From positions 1,674,001 through 1,738,000 of the forward strand of contig CP143430.1 of the NCBI GenBank assembly GCA_039636795.1: 64,000 nucleotides of DNA, in the 5' to 3' direction. Made by a program: the position numbers and the translations under genes. This document shows positions 1-8,224 of this stretch, in pieces. A model generated the notes under the pieces. That model saw nothing but the letters and a program-made list of their open reading frames with translations. It ran no database searches and was not told the DNA's origin. Positions within the stretch are counted from its first letter, which is position 1; every line of letters starts with the position of its first letter. The DNA is from Micrococcaceae bacterium Sec5.1 (lineage in GTDB: Bacteria; Actinomycetota; Actinomycetes; Actinomycetales; Micrococcaceae).

Positions 1-17
1 GAAACTAGTAATTCATG

Positions 18-52
18 AAAAGGGGTGGTCACTTCGGTGGCCGCCCCTTTTT
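18..52 (+). terminator. Intrinsic terminator upstream of pyrH
   Basis: A near-perfect stem (AAAAGGGG paired with CCCCTTTT, extended by GGTCAC/GTGGCC) closes on a TTCG tetraloop and ends in a short T run. It would end transcription of the gene left of the window, probably tsf by usual actinobacterial order (inference). Confidence 0.85.
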
Positions 53-93
53 CATGCACCCGTCCGGGTAGTATCTGCGCGGACCCACAGCAC

Positions 94-99
94 GATAAT
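94..99 (+). promoter_or_regulatory. Possible -10 element of pyrH
   Basis: GATAAT lies 30 nt upstream of the pyrH start and after the terminator, so pyrH could have its own promoter. No convincing -35 box is visible. Confidence 0.3.
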
Positions 100-129
100 C
101 TAGCCAGAATCCACCAACGGGAAGGCACC

Positions 130-867
130 ATGGAAACCGTCAATACTGCAATCCAGCCCGAGAAGACCCGGCGCCGTGTACTTCTGAAACTTTCCGGCGA
201 GGTCATCGGCGGAGGCAAGCTCGGCGTCGATCCTGAGACCGTCCGCGCTATCGCCAAGCAGATCGCTGCTGCCGTCGCTGACGTCGAAGTAGCCATTGTG
301 GTTGGCGGTGGAAACTTCTTCCGCGGAGCCGAACTATCCCAGAGCGGCATGGACCGTTCCCGTGCGGACTACATGGGCATGCTTGGCACGGTCATGAACT
401 GCCTCGCGCTGCAGGACTTCCTGGAGCAGGCGGGCGTCGAAACCCGCGTCCAGAGCGCCATCACCATGGGCCAGGTGGCAGAGGCGTACATTCCTCGCCG
501 GGCCATCCGTCACATGGAAAAGGGCCGCGTGGTCATCTTCGGTGCAGGAGCCGGTCTGCCGTACTTCTCCACGGACACAGTAGCTGCACAGCGTGCGCTC
601 GAAGTCCACGCCGACGTCGTACTGATGGCCAAGAGCGGTGTGGATGGCGTCTACACCGCAGATCCCAAGAAGGATTCCTCCGCCGAAAAGCTTGATGTCC
701 TCAGCTATGACGACGCCCTGCGCCGGGACATCCGTGTCATGGACCAGACAGCCATGACCATGTGCAAGGACAACAACCTGTCCATGGTGGTCTTTGGCAT
801 GGAGGGCGAGGGCAACGTTACCCGCGCCATCCTGGGTGAAACGCTGGGAACCCTGGTTACTCCCTAG
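130..867 (+). CDS. pyrH: Uridylate kinase (UMP kinase)
   Basis: PyrH phosphorylates UMP to UDP with ATP in the cytoplasm, an early step of pyrimidine nucleotide synthesis. The 245-residue product has the amino-acid-kinase fold signature: a KLSGE phosphate loop at residues 20-24 and GGGN at 59-62, with [10 protein letters not shown] and [13 protein letters not shown] further on. An upstream extension is open in frame, but ATG at 130 is preceded by GGGAAGG and gives the usual family length, so it is preferred. It is the first gene of the core series pyrH-frr-cdsA, as in most actinobacteria. Confidence 0.97.
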   Translation: METVNTAIQPEKTRRRVLLKLSGEVIGGGKLGVDPETVRAIAKQIAAAVADVEVAIVVGGGNFFRGAELSQSGMDRSRADYMGMLGTVMNCLALQDFLEQAGVETRVQSAITMGQVAEAYIPRRAIRHMEKGRVVIFGAGAGLPYFSTDTVAAQRALEVHADVVLMAKSGVDGVYTADPKKDSSAEKLDVLSYDDALRRDIRVMDQTAMTMCKDNNLSMVVFGMEGEGNVTRAILGETLGTLVTP

Positions 868-893
868 CAGCGGCTAGGATATTTCTAGGACCG

Positions 894-915
894 TCCGCCC
901 CTCGTGGCGGATCTT
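894..915 (+). terminator. Hairpin between pyrH and frr
   Basis: TCCGCC pairs with GGCGGA around a 6-nt loop, followed by TCTTT. It could be a weak terminator or attenuator in the 117-nt gap between pyrH and frr. Confidence 0.4.
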
Positions 916-984
916 TACTGTGCATTCCTGTAACGTGCATTGCCGCCCGCAGTTGGGCAGCGACTATTTTCTGAGGAGAAACCC

Positions 985-1542
985 GTGATCGAAGAGACCT
1001 TGCTCGAAGCCGGCGAGAAGATGGACAAGGCGGTTGAGGTAGCCAAGGAAGATTTCGCCTCGATCCGTACGGGCCGGGCAAACCCCGGGCTCTACAACAA
1101 GGTGATCGTGGAGTACTACGGCACACCCACTCCGCTGCAGCAGCTCGCATCCTTCGCAGTTCCGGACGCACGGACCATCCTCATCACGCCGTACGACAAA
1201 ACGGCACTGCGTGACATCGAGAAAGCCTTGAGCGACTCCGAGGTTGGCGCCAACCCCTCCAACGACGGCAACATCATCCGTGTCACCATCCCGGAGCTCA
1301 CCAAGGAGCGCCGCAAGGAATACGTCAAGATCGTCAAGGGCAAGGGTGAAGACGCCAAGGTCTCCATCCGCAGCATCCGCCGCAAGGCCAAGGACGCTAT
1401 CGACAAATTCGTCAAGGACGGCGACGCCGGCGAGGACGAAGGTTCACGCGGTGAGAAGGAACTCGACGCCATCACCAAGCAGCACGTCGACAGCATTGAC
1501 GAACTGCTCAAGCGCAAGGAAGCCGAGCTGCTCGAGGTCTAA
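985..1542 (+). CDS. frr: Ribosome recycling factor
   Basis: RRF splits the post-termination ribosome together with EF-G. The 185-residue product has the family hallmarks: SIRTGRANP near residue 30, an alpha/beta insert with YYGTPTPLQQLA, then the long charged helices (KERRKEYVK, RRKAKD). The start is GTG at 985, six nt after a strong GAGGAG; in-frame codons further upstream lack a ribosome site. The stop TAA shares one base with the cdsA start, so translation of the two is probably coupled. Confidence 0.97.
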   Translation: MIEETLLEAGEKMDKAVEVAKEDFASIRTGRANPGLYNKVIVEYYGTPTPLQQLASFAVPDARTILITPYDKTALRDIEKALSDSEVGANPSNDGNIIRVTIPELTKERRKEYVKIVKGKGEDAKVSIRSIRRKAKDAIDKFVKDGDAGEDEGSRGEKELDAITKQHVDSIDELLKRKEAELLEV

Positions 1543-2477
1543 TGAACCAGGCAGAGCCGGCACCCGCTGGGCGGGTCCCGACACGCGATACGAGCAAACG
1601 CGTCAGGCGTCTGCGAGGGAACCCGACGCCGAAGGCAGGCCGTAATCTTCCGGCAGCCATCGGCGTCGGGCTTGCCATGCTTTTCGCCGTGCTTGGGGGA
1701 CTGCTGTTCCTCCCGCTCGGATTCGTCCTGCTCACCACATCGTTTGCGGTGCTGGGCGTTTGGGAAGTTTTCAGGGCCCTTGAGGCCCAGGGGACCAGGA
1801 TGCCGATCATCCCAGTGATGATCGGAACCCTGGTGATGCCTGTTTCCGCCTACTTTGGCGGTTTGGAAGGCTTGTTGTTCACCATGACGGCAAGCTGCGT
1901 CGCAGTGCTGCTGTGGCGCTCCATTGAGAGTGCCGCAGGTGCCCCCCGCAGCGTCTTCGCGGGTGTCTTCACTCTCGCTTGGATACCGTTCCTGATCAGC
2001 TTCGCCGCGCTCCCGCTGCATGCCAGCGGCGGCGCGACTCCGGTCGGCTTGTGGCCGGACGGCATTCCAGGTGGAGCCTGGCAGATCGCCACCATGCTGC
2101 TCCTGGTCGTATCGAATGACACGTTCGGTTACATCGTGGGCGCCTCCTTCGGGAAGCACCCGATGGCACCGAAAATCAGTCCCAAAAAGTCCTGGGAAGG
2201 ATTTGCCGGTTCTGTCGCAGGCGCCATGATCATTGGTGTTCTTGCGTGTGTCCTCATGTTGGACAAACCGTGGTGGGTTGGCTTGGTGCTGGCTACCGGC
2301 ATGGTTGCTGCTTCGACGGCGGGAGACCTCGCCGAGTCCATGGTCAAGCGCGAACTTGGCGTGAAGGACATGAGCAGCATCCTTCCCGGCCACGGTGGTG
2401 TCATGGACCGTTTGGACTCGATCGTCTTCGCGGCCCCTGTAGCCTATGTTCTGTTCGCGCTGCTGAGCGGCGTCTGA
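1542..2477 (+). CDS. cdsA: Phosphatidate cytidylyltransferase
   Basis: CdsA makes CDP-diacylglycerol from phosphatidic acid and CTP in the membrane, the branch point for phospholipid synthesis. The 311-residue product has an Arg/Lys-rich N terminus of about 40 residues and then many hydrophobic membrane segments. The family signature is near the C terminus: SMVKRE, then KD, and HGGVMDRLDS at about residues 283-293. It overlaps frr by one base. Confidence 0.95.
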   Translation: MNQAEPAPAGRVPTRDTSKRVRRLRGNPTPKAGRNLPAAIGVGLAMLFAVLGGLLFLPLGFVLLTTSFAVLGVWEVFRALEAQGTRMPIIPVMIGTLVMPVSAYFGGLEGLLFTMTASCVAVLLWRSIESAAGAPRSVFAGVFTLAWIPFLISFAALPLHASGGATPVGLWPDGIPGGAWQIATMLLLVVSNDTFGYIVGASFGKHPMAPKISPKKSWEGFAGSVAGAMIIGVLACVLMLDKPWWVGLVLATGMVAASTAGDLAESMVKRELGVKDMSSILPGHGGVMDRLDSIVFAAPVAYVLFALLSGV

Positions 2478-2498
2478 CACCCCGATGAAGGAAAATTA

Positions 2499-3083
2499 GT
2501 GACTTTGGATATTCGTCGCCAGATTCCCGCAACGTTCGACCGCGTTGAGCGCAGCAAGTATGGCTATAACGCCAAGCAAGTGGATGCGTTCCTTAGCCGT
2601 GCCAGGACTTCTTTCGAGAACCCTGTGGGTGCCGCCGATCAAGTGGCCAGCACGGATGTACGCGATGTAGCTTTTGACCCGGTCAAGGGTGGTTACGACG
2701 CCAACAGCGTCGACGCCGCGTTGGATCGGCTTGAAGACGCTTTCGCAAGGCGGGAACGCGATGACCTCATCAGCCAGCAGGGCGAGGAAGCCTGGCTCCG
2801 GCAGATCGGTAAGCTCTCCGGCATCCTTCGCGGACGGCTGCACCGGCCCGACGGCGAACGATTCCGCCGCCCGGCCAAGAAGAAAGTCCGCAGCTACAAC
2901 GTCCAGGACGTGGATGCACTCTGTGCCGAACTCATCGGTTACCTGGAACACGACCAGCCCCTCAGCGTGGACACCGTCCGCCGTGCAGTCTTCCGCGCCG
3001 CCAAGGGCGACGAAGGCTATGACGAGGCCCAGGTGGATGCATTCCTTGATCGTGTGGTTGAACTGATGGCGGCCATCGACTGA
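2499..3083 (+). CDS. DivIVA-repeat protein
   Basis: The 194-residue cytoplasmic protein contains four copies of a DivIVA-like motif (aromatic, GY or equivalent, then VDAFL or VDALC), near residues 14-33, 55-78, 118-135 and 155-180. Repeats one and four are the best preserved (YGYNAKQVDAFL, EGYDEAQVDAFL). DivIVA-domain proteins bind curved membrane and organise polar growth or septation, but this one lacks the long coiled coil of true DivIVA/Wag31, so its role is unknown. The GTG start follows GATGAAGGAA. It lies 21 bp after cdsA and may be cotranscribed with it. Confidence 0.85.
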   Translation: MTLDIRRQIPATFDRVERSKYGYNAKQVDAFLSRARTSFENPVGAADQVASTDVRDVAFDPVKGGYDANSVDAALDRLEDAFARRERDDLISQQGEEAWLRQIGKLSGILRGRLHRPDGERFRRPAKKKVRSYNVQDVDALCAELIGYLEHDQPLSVDTVRRAVFRAAKGDEGYDEAQVDAFLDRVVELMAAID

Positions 3084-3096
3084 GAAGGCCTCCAAA

Positions 3097-3789
3097 CTAA
3101 CGTGGTGTTGGGGAGATGGGTGGGTTGTTCTTCCACACATCGAGGTAGCGGCGCCTCCCTCGAGCCAGCACTGTAACGAAAAAAGCCAGTGCTGCCACGA
3201 CGGCAACGCCCACCGCGACAGCGGCTGGCAGTCCTGCCACCAACAGCGCCGAGCCAACCAACAAGGCGATCAGTGCTGCGTTTACAGTTGCCATGAATAT
3301 CATGCTGCTGCCGGCCACTTGGCTGAAGTCCTTCCTATCTCCGAAGAAGTAGTACGTACGCTTCGAACCTTCTTGGTCGTCGTGGGATCCAGCCATAAGG
3401 TACTTCGCCATGCCAGGGTCCAGCTCCACGTACGCGGCTCGCAACCGGTTCATGGCGATGACGTACATCAGATCCTCCATTCCGACGCTGATGACGCGTA
3501 TGTGGGTTAACAGCCCCACCATGAGGTCGATGGTGAGGATGGTCAGCGCGAATGCCCTGAAGGCTTCGGAGAATTGCGTAGCTTGTCCCACCAGGGCAAC
3601 ACTCAGCAGGCTGGCCGATGTGAACGTCAGGAACATGCTGATGCGCGTGAGTACCTCACCTTGTGTAGTGCTTCTTGAAGCAAGAAGACTCCAGTGTTCG
3701 GTGGCCAGCAGCTGGGCCCTGATGCTGGGCGACAACGCCGGTAGGGTCATGGGCGGTTCGGGGCTGGCTGCACCCGGTTCCTCGGACAT
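3097..3789 (-). CDS. Hypothetical four-helix membrane protein
   Basis: I do not recognise this family. The 230-residue product has a soluble N terminus of about 45 residues, two membrane segments at about 50-68 and 78-96, a central soluble part with several charged and aromatic residues, and two more membrane segments near 160-210. The start ATG at 3789 follows AAGGTGG at good spacing. It lies 77 bp downstream of the symporter gene on the same strand and could be read through from that operon. It is convergent with the DivIVA-repeat gene, with 13 bp between the stops. Confidence 0.75.
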   Translation of the reverse strand: MSEEPGAASPEPPMTLPALSPSIRAQLLATEHWSLLASRSTTQGEVLTRISMFLTFTSASLLSVALVGQATQFSEAFRAFALTILTIDLMVGLLTHIRVISVGMEDLMYVIAMNRLRAAYVELDPGMAKYLMAGSHDDQEGSKRTYYFFGDRKDFSQVAGSSMIFMATVNAALIALLVGSALLVAGLPAAVAVGVAVVAALAFFVTVLARGRRRYLDVWKNNPPISPTPR

Positions 3790-3866
3790 GGCGTCATTGT
3801 CCACCTTGCGCCATGCCCGGACAACAGGGTGCCAATACAACAGGGCGCCGCCTTGTGTGCAGCTTC

Positions 3867-5333
3867 CTAGCGTTCGGTAGCCACTGGCCGTTCTGGAACG
3901 TGCAGGCGGGACATGACGCGGTTCACGGAAGCCGGCACACGGTTCTTGGTCCAGACGGAGACTGCCACCGTCACTGCGAAAGCAGCGGGGACCGTCCATG
4001 CAGCCGGTTGCGCCAACCAGGCAGGAGCATTGCCCTGGCCCATGACAGTGCCCATCACCATGGCCCCGCCACACAGCAGCGCACCGGTCACCATCCCCGC
4101 AATTGCCCCGGCATCGGTCAGCCCACGCCACCAGATTCCCAGCAGCAACACGGGACAAATGGTGGAGGCCGTAAAGGCAAAGACCAGTCCAACGCTCCCG
4201 GCCAAGGCCAGAGTGTCTGTCATGAAAGCAAAACCCAAAGGCACGACGGCGGCAAGCAGCGCCGCGAGGCGGAATCCCCGGACGCTTCCTCCGAAGAGGT
4301 CCTGGCTGATAACGCCGGAGAGCGAAACCACCAGCCCGGACGTGGTGGACAGGAATGCGGCGAAGGCGCCGGCGACTACGAGTGCTGAGAGGAGTTCACC
4401 GGCTGTTCCACCCACGAGCTTGCCGGGCAACAGCAGGACCAAGGCATCGGCTTGTCCGGATTGTGCCAGTTCCGGGGCGAAGATTCTTCCCAGAGCGCCG
4501 GACAGCGTGGGGAAGAGATAGAACACAGAGAGCAGTCCAAGGACGATCAATGTGGTGCGGCGTGCCGATTGTCCATCTGGATTTGTGTAGAACCGTACCA
4601 GGACGTGCGGCAGGCCCAACGTCCCGAAGAGCAGTGCCACCAGGAGTGAAATGTTCTGGTAGGCGCTGGCGGCTGGCTGGCCAGTGGGATTGACCGGGAG
4701 TTGGGCTTGGTGCGGGGTGTCGTTTCCAGCCAGCACCAGGAGCACGAAAATCACGGGAACGGCCAACGCAGTCAGCTTGAGCCAATACTGGAAAGCCTGA
4801 ACGAACGTAATGGACCGCATCCCACCAGCCACCACAGTGAGGCACACCACCAGCACCACCGCCGTCGAACCTACCCACGACGGCAGTCCCGTGGTGATGC
4901 GGATGGTGAGCGCAGCGCCATGAAGCTGGGGCACGATGTACAGCCAGCCGACGGCCACCACTACCAGGCTTGTGACGCGTCGAACCATCCTGGAATCCAG
5001 GCGCGCCTCGGTGAAATCCGGGATGGTGTACGCGCCAGAGCGCCGCAGGGGAGCGGCAACGAAAAGCAACAGCATGAGGTAACCAGCGGTGTAACCAACA
5101 GGGAACCACAAGGCATCGGTTCCGGACAGCAGGATCAGTCCCGCGACTCCCAGGAAGCTCGCGGCGGAGAGGTATTCGCCGCCAATCGCTGAGGCATTCC
5201 ACCACGGCGGAACCGTGCGCGAGGCAACGTAGAAGTCTCCAGTAGTGCGTGAGATGCGCAGGCCGTAGAAGCCGATGACCGCCGTCGTGATCGAAACTGC
5301 CAGAAAGGCGACCAAACCAACAGCAGGGTTCAC
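3867..5333 (-). CDS. Solute:sodium symporter (SSS family)
   Basis: The 488-residue integral membrane protein has the SSS fold with 12-13 hydrophobic helices. An early GDFYVASRTVPPWWNASAIGGEYLSAASFLG-type segment, given here by its ends GDFYVASR and EYLSAASF, is typical of the acetate/proline/pantothenate branch. It probably takes up a small carboxylate with sodium; the substrate cannot be read from sequence. GTG at 5333 overlaps the stop of the upstream small membrane protein by 4 bp. It is the last clear gene of an apparent operon kinase-regulator-small protein-symporter. Confidence 0.9.
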   Translation of the reverse strand: MNPAVGLVAFLAVSITTAVIGFYGLRISRTTGDFYVASRTVPPWWNASAIGGEYLSAASFLGVAGLILLSGTDALWFPVGYTAGYLMLLLFVAAPLRRSGAYTIPDFTEARLDSRMVRRVTSLVVVAVGWLYIVPQLHGAALTIRITTGLPSWVGSTAVVLVVCLTVVAGGMRSITFVQAFQYWLKLTALAVPVIFVLLVLAGNDTPHQAQLPVNPTGQPAASAYQNISLLVALLFGTLGLPHVLVRFYTNPDGQSARRTTLIVLGLLSVFYLFPTLSGALGRIFAPELAQSGQADALVLLLPGKLVGGTAGELLSALVVAGAFAAFLSTTSGLVVSLSGVISQDLFGGSVRGFRLAALLAAVVPLGFAFMTDTLALAGSVGLVFAFTASTICPVLLLGIWWRGLTDAGAIAGMVTGALLCGGAMVMGTVMGQGNAPAWLAQPAAWTVPAAFAVTVAVSVWTKNRVPASVNRVMSRLHVPERPVATER

Positions 5334-5692
5334 TTGTCCTCCACGAGGTCCCGATATCGGGCTTCATTGCGTGCGGCCGCGCGGTTGTACAGCCAGGCGC
5401 TCAGGCCGATCACGGGGTAGATCCCCAGCCCCAGCAACAGCCAGTCGAGCGGAATGCCCAGGATCCGAGTCTCGGCCACCCCTGGTCCGAAGACCAGCAA
5501 TAGGGCGAAGGCAGCGAGAATCAGCAGGAAGCCGCAGGCCACCACCAAGGCGAGCCGCAGTTGCGAGCGGATGAGGGAACGGACGAAAACGCGTCCCGCG
5601 TCCGAATCCTCGGCGACTTCGCCGCCGTAAGGGAACCGGGTGGGGGTCGGTATGGCTGCTTGGTGTGGTGCCGTGACCCGAACGCGCGTCAT
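5330..5692 (-). CDS. Small membrane partner of the SSS symporter
   Basis: This 120-residue protein has a soluble N terminus, two hydrophobic helices at about 47-70 and 80-102, and a charged tail (RNEARYRDLVED). Size, topology and position directly before an SSS symporter match the DUF485-type small subunits that accompany acetate-type symporters, though I see no firm family motif. It overlaps the symporter by 4 bp and the response regulator by 4 bp, so all three are probably translated from one mRNA. Confidence 0.75.
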   Translation of the reverse strand: MTRVRVTAPHQAAIPTPTRFPYGGEVAEDSDAGRVFVRSLIRSQLRLALVVACGFLLILAAFALLLVFGPGVAETRILGIPLDWLLLGLGIYPVIGLSAWLYNRAAARNEARYRDLVEDK

Positions 5693-6408
5693 CCTTGAGG
5701 CCGGATGCGGGTGGATTGCAGCTTGTCACGCACCGATGGCAGGTGGCGCCGGCTAATGGGCAGTTCCGCGCCAGCCACTCTTACGCTGGGGGCAGTCGCA
5801 GAAAGCTTCAAATGCCCCACATGGTCCAAGGCAATCAGGTAGCTGCGGTGGATCCGGATAAAACCGGCTTCGGCCCACTTCTGTTCCAGATCGCTGAGCG
5901 GGACGCGGATCAGGTAACTGGCTTCGGCTGTGTGCAGCCTGGCGTAATCGCCCTGCGCCTGCACGTAGCTGACATCATCCCGACGGATCATGCGGGTAGT
6001 GCTTCCCAAGTCCACCGTGATCATTTCGGGAGCAGGAGCGCCGTCCTTGATCAGCTCGCTGATCCGGTCCACGGATCGTGCCAGCCGCTCGGCACGGAGC
6101 GGCTTGAGGAGATAGTCGATGGCAGCGAGGTCAAAGGCCTCCAACGCGCAGTCTTCGTCAGCGGTGACAAACACGACGGCGGGCGGGCTGCTGCTGCGCG
6201 CGATGGCGCGGGCGATGTCCAAACCAGATAGGGCCGGCATATGGATGTCGAGGAACACGGCGTCAACGGACTCCCGTTCCAGGATCCGTAAAGCCTCGGC
6301 CCCGGACGAGGCGCGATGGATGGTGCCAATGCGCGCATCCCGCCCGAGCAGGAAAGCGAGCTCCTCCACGGCGGGCAGTTCGTCATCAGCGACGAGCACG
6401 TTGATCAT
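5689..6408 (-). CDS. LytTR-family response regulator
   Basis: A 239-residue DNA-binding response regulator. The receiver domain (about 1-120) has the acidic pair DD at 8-9, the phospho-acceptor Asp54 in FLDIHMP, and a conserved Lys in YLLKPL. The C-terminal part (about 130-232) is a LytTR domain with YVQAQGDYARLHT and FIRIHRSYLIALDHV, typical of this non-HTH fold. It follows its likely kinase by 22 bp. LytTR regulators bind direct repeats about 21 bp apart; such a repeat lies in the nearby divergent intergenic region (7700-7731). Confidence 0.95.
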   Translation of the reverse strand: MINVLVADDELPAVEELAFLLGRDARIGTIHRASSGAEALRILERESVDAVFLDIHMPALSGLDIARAIARSSSPPAVVFVTADEDCALEAFDLAAIDYLLKPLRAERLARSVDRISELIKDGAPAPEMITVDLGSTTRMIRRDDVSYVQAQGDYARLHTAEASYLIRVPLSDLEQKWAEAGFIRIHRSYLIALDHVGHLKLSATAPSVRVAGAELPISRRHLPSVRDKLQSTRIRPQG

Positions 6409-6430
6409 GATTAAAGATTAGCCCCGTGTG

Positions 6431-7633
6431 TCAGGCGTCATGTCCGGGCTGGGATTTGGGGACCCGCATGGTGATCAGCGTTCCTTCACCTGGAGCCGTT
6501 TCGATGACGAGGCCGTGCTCGTCCCCATAGACCTGCCGCAAGCGGGCGTCCACGTTGCGCAAGCCCACGTGCTCACCGTCTGTATGTCCGGCAAGCACGG
6601 ACCGCAGGTGCTCCGGGTCCATCCCCACGCCGTCGTCCTCGATAGTGACCTCGGCGAACGCGCCGGAATCGTTTGCGCAAATGGTGATGTGTCCCGGGCC
6701 TTCCTTCGCCTCAAGGCCGTGCCGGACCGCGTTCTCCACCAGCGGTTGCAGACTAAGGAACGGTATGACCGTGCTCAGCACCTCGGGTGCGATCCGAAGG
6801 CTGACCTGCACGCGCTCGCCGAACCTGGCCCGTTCCAGAAGAAGGTAGCGGTCGATGCAGCGCAGTTCCTCGGCCACCGTGGTGAAGTCGCCGTGCCTTC
6901 GGAAGGAGTACCTGGTGAAGTCGGCGAACTCCACCACGAGCTCCCTGGCCCGGGCGGGATCAGTATTGATGAAGGAAGCGATCACATTCAAGGAGTTGTA
7001 AATGAAGTGCGGGCTGATCTGGGCACGAAGCGCACGGACCTCGGCCTCCATCAGCAGGGTCCGCGAAGCCTCCAACTCAGCCAGCTCAAGCTGGGCGGCA
7101 ATCCAGTCAGCCACTTCGCTGGTGGCCCGTACCAGCCCGGCTCCAGCCGAGGGCGCAAGGGCTGCCACCGATCCGACTACTTTGGAGCCGGCACGGATGG
7201 GGGCAATGACAGCACTGAAATCGTGGTGGCCGTGCTCGGATTTTGCGGACGCAGAATGGCCGGCGTGGGGCACCACGGCAGTTCGGCCCGTCGCCAGCAC
7301 CTCCGCGGCGAGACGCATGAGGGAAGGCCGCAGCTCCTCCGCAACCCCATCCCAGGCAAGGACCGTATCGGTGTCCGTAATGGCCAGCGCGTCGCAGCCG
7401 AGGAGCATTCGCAGTTGCTTGCTCGCCTTGGCCGCGCCAGAGGCTTGCAGTCCGCCACGCAGGTGCTGCCCTGCACGCGAGGCCGCGTGAAGTGTGTTGT
7501 AGGTGGCCCGCTCAGCGTCCGTGCCCAGGTCCCGGAAGGAGCGGATCACCTTCAGTCCAACACCCACGACGACGGCGACGGCCAGCACGATCACGGCGAT
7601 CGCGGCTGCGGTGAAGAGCGGGGAGTCAGGCAT
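6431..7633 (-). CDS. LytS-like sensor histidine kinase
   Basis: A 400-residue kinase: one N-terminal membrane helix at about 8-30, a GAF-like sensory region at about 65-185, then the His_kinase dimerisation segment with the phospho-accepting His209 in QISPHFIYNSLN, and a HATPase domain with VENAVRHGLE and EDDGVGMD. It lacks the multi-helix 5TM-LYT sensor of classical LytS, so the signal is probably sensed by the GAF-like domain in the cytoplasm. It pairs with the LytTR regulator next to it. There is no ribosome site before ATG 7633, and TACGCT ends 6 nt upstream, so the mRNA is probably leaderless. Confidence 0.93.
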   Translation of the reverse strand: MPDSPLFTAAAIAVIVLAVAVVVGVGLKVIRSFRDLGTDAERATYNTLHAASRAGQHLRGGLQASGAAKASKQLRMLLGCDALAITDTDTVLAWDGVAEELRPSLMRLAAEVLATGRTAVVPHAGHSASAKSEHGHHDFSAVIAPIRAGSKVVGSVAALAPSAGAGLVRATSEVADWIAAQLELAELEASRTLLMEAEVRALRAQISPHFIYNSLNVIASFINTDPARARELVVEFADFTRYSFRRHGDFTTVAEELRCIDRYLLLERARFGERVQVSLRIAPEVLSTVIPFLSLQPLVENAVRHGLEAKEGPGHITICANDSGAFAEVTIEDDGVGMDPEHLRSVLAGHTDGEHVGLRNVDARLRQVYGDEHGLVIETAPGEGTLITMRVPKSQPGHDA

Positions 7634-7639
7634 AGAGCC

Positions 7640-7645
7640 AGCGTA
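7640..7645 (-). promoter_or_regulatory. Putative -10 of the histidine kinase operon (leaderless)
   Basis: TACGCT on the minus strand ends 6 nt before the kinase ATG. This fits a leaderless transcript starting at the start codon. Confidence 0.5.
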
Positions 7646-7699
7646 GCGGGATGCTCGATCACTTCCTGCGCCGTTTTTCCCGACGTTCTCTCATATCCC

Positions 7700-7731
7700 A
7701 CCGTTCGGCGCAGCATCCTGACCGTTGGGCG
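7700..7731 (+). promoter_or_regulatory. Candidate LytTR binding site (21-bp-period direct repeat)
   Basis: ACCGTTCGGCG (7700-7710) and ACCGTTGGGCG (7721-7731) match at 10 of 11 positions and begin exactly 21 bp apart, two helical turns. This is the layout of known LytTR targets. It lies between the kinase operon and the DUF485-symporter operon, about 110 bp before the latter's start. Confidence 0.6.
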
Positions 7732-7777
7732 ACGGTGGCAGCTGGTTCTCTGGAACCACTGGCACGGCGCGTTCGAT

Positions 7778-7793
7778 AGTGATTGCAGTCACA
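7778..7793. promoter_or_regulatory. CRP/GlxR-like operator upstream of the DUF485-actP operon
   Basis: AGTGA-N6-TCACA matches the CRP-family consensus TGTGA-N6-TCACA at 9 of 10 positions. It is 50 bp before the DUF485 start, so it overlaps or follows the likely promoter. Confidence 0.55.
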
Positions 7794-7843
7794 TTGGCAA
7801 AGCGTGTGGAGCTGATGTGGACACATCACAATCAGGAGGAACC

Positions 7844-8224
7844 ATGGGTAATGAGGCCCAACCCCAGGACGCAACAGCGTCGGTGGACTTCCAGGAAGTC
7901 CAGCAAACGGAACGGTTCAAGACGCTGCGCAAGCGGCACCGCAGTTTTGTCTTCCCAATGGCAGTGGCGTTCCTGCTTTGGTATTTCGCCTACGTTCTCT
8001 TGGCCGACTACGCCGTCGGCTTCATGTCCATCAAAGTTTGGGGCAACATCAACGTCGGCCTGATCCTCGGACTGCTCCAATTTGTCACCACGTTCGGCAT
8101 CACCGCTTGGTACGTGAGCTACTCCAACCGGAAGCTGGACCCCATCGCTGCCGAGATCCGCAACGAGATCGAGGGCCACCAGTTCGATAAGGACGGCAAT
8201 GTGATCAGCAGGGCAGCCAAATGA
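7844..8224 (+). CDS. DUF485 membrane protein, partner of ActP-like symporter
   Basis: A 126-residue protein of the DUF485 family (YjcH-like). A soluble N terminus contains FKTLRKRHRSFVFPM, followed by two membrane helices at about 37-58 and 70-95 and a short charged tail. In many bacteria this small protein is encoded directly before the acetate symporter actP and is thought to assist it. The start ATG at 7844 follows the strong ribosome site AGGAGG. It overlaps the symporter by 4 bp (ATGA). Confidence 0.92.
   Translation: MGNEAQPQDATASVDFQEVQQTERFKTLRKRHRSFVFPMAVAFLLWYFAYVLLADYAVGFMSIKVWGNINVGLILGLLQFVTTFGITAWYVSYSNRKLDPIAAEIRNEIEGHQFDKDGNVISRAAK

Noticed and set aside
6428..7843. Long plus-strand extension in front of the DUF485 gene
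   Set aside because: The real start is ATG 7844 after AGGAGG; the rest is antisense to the kinase.
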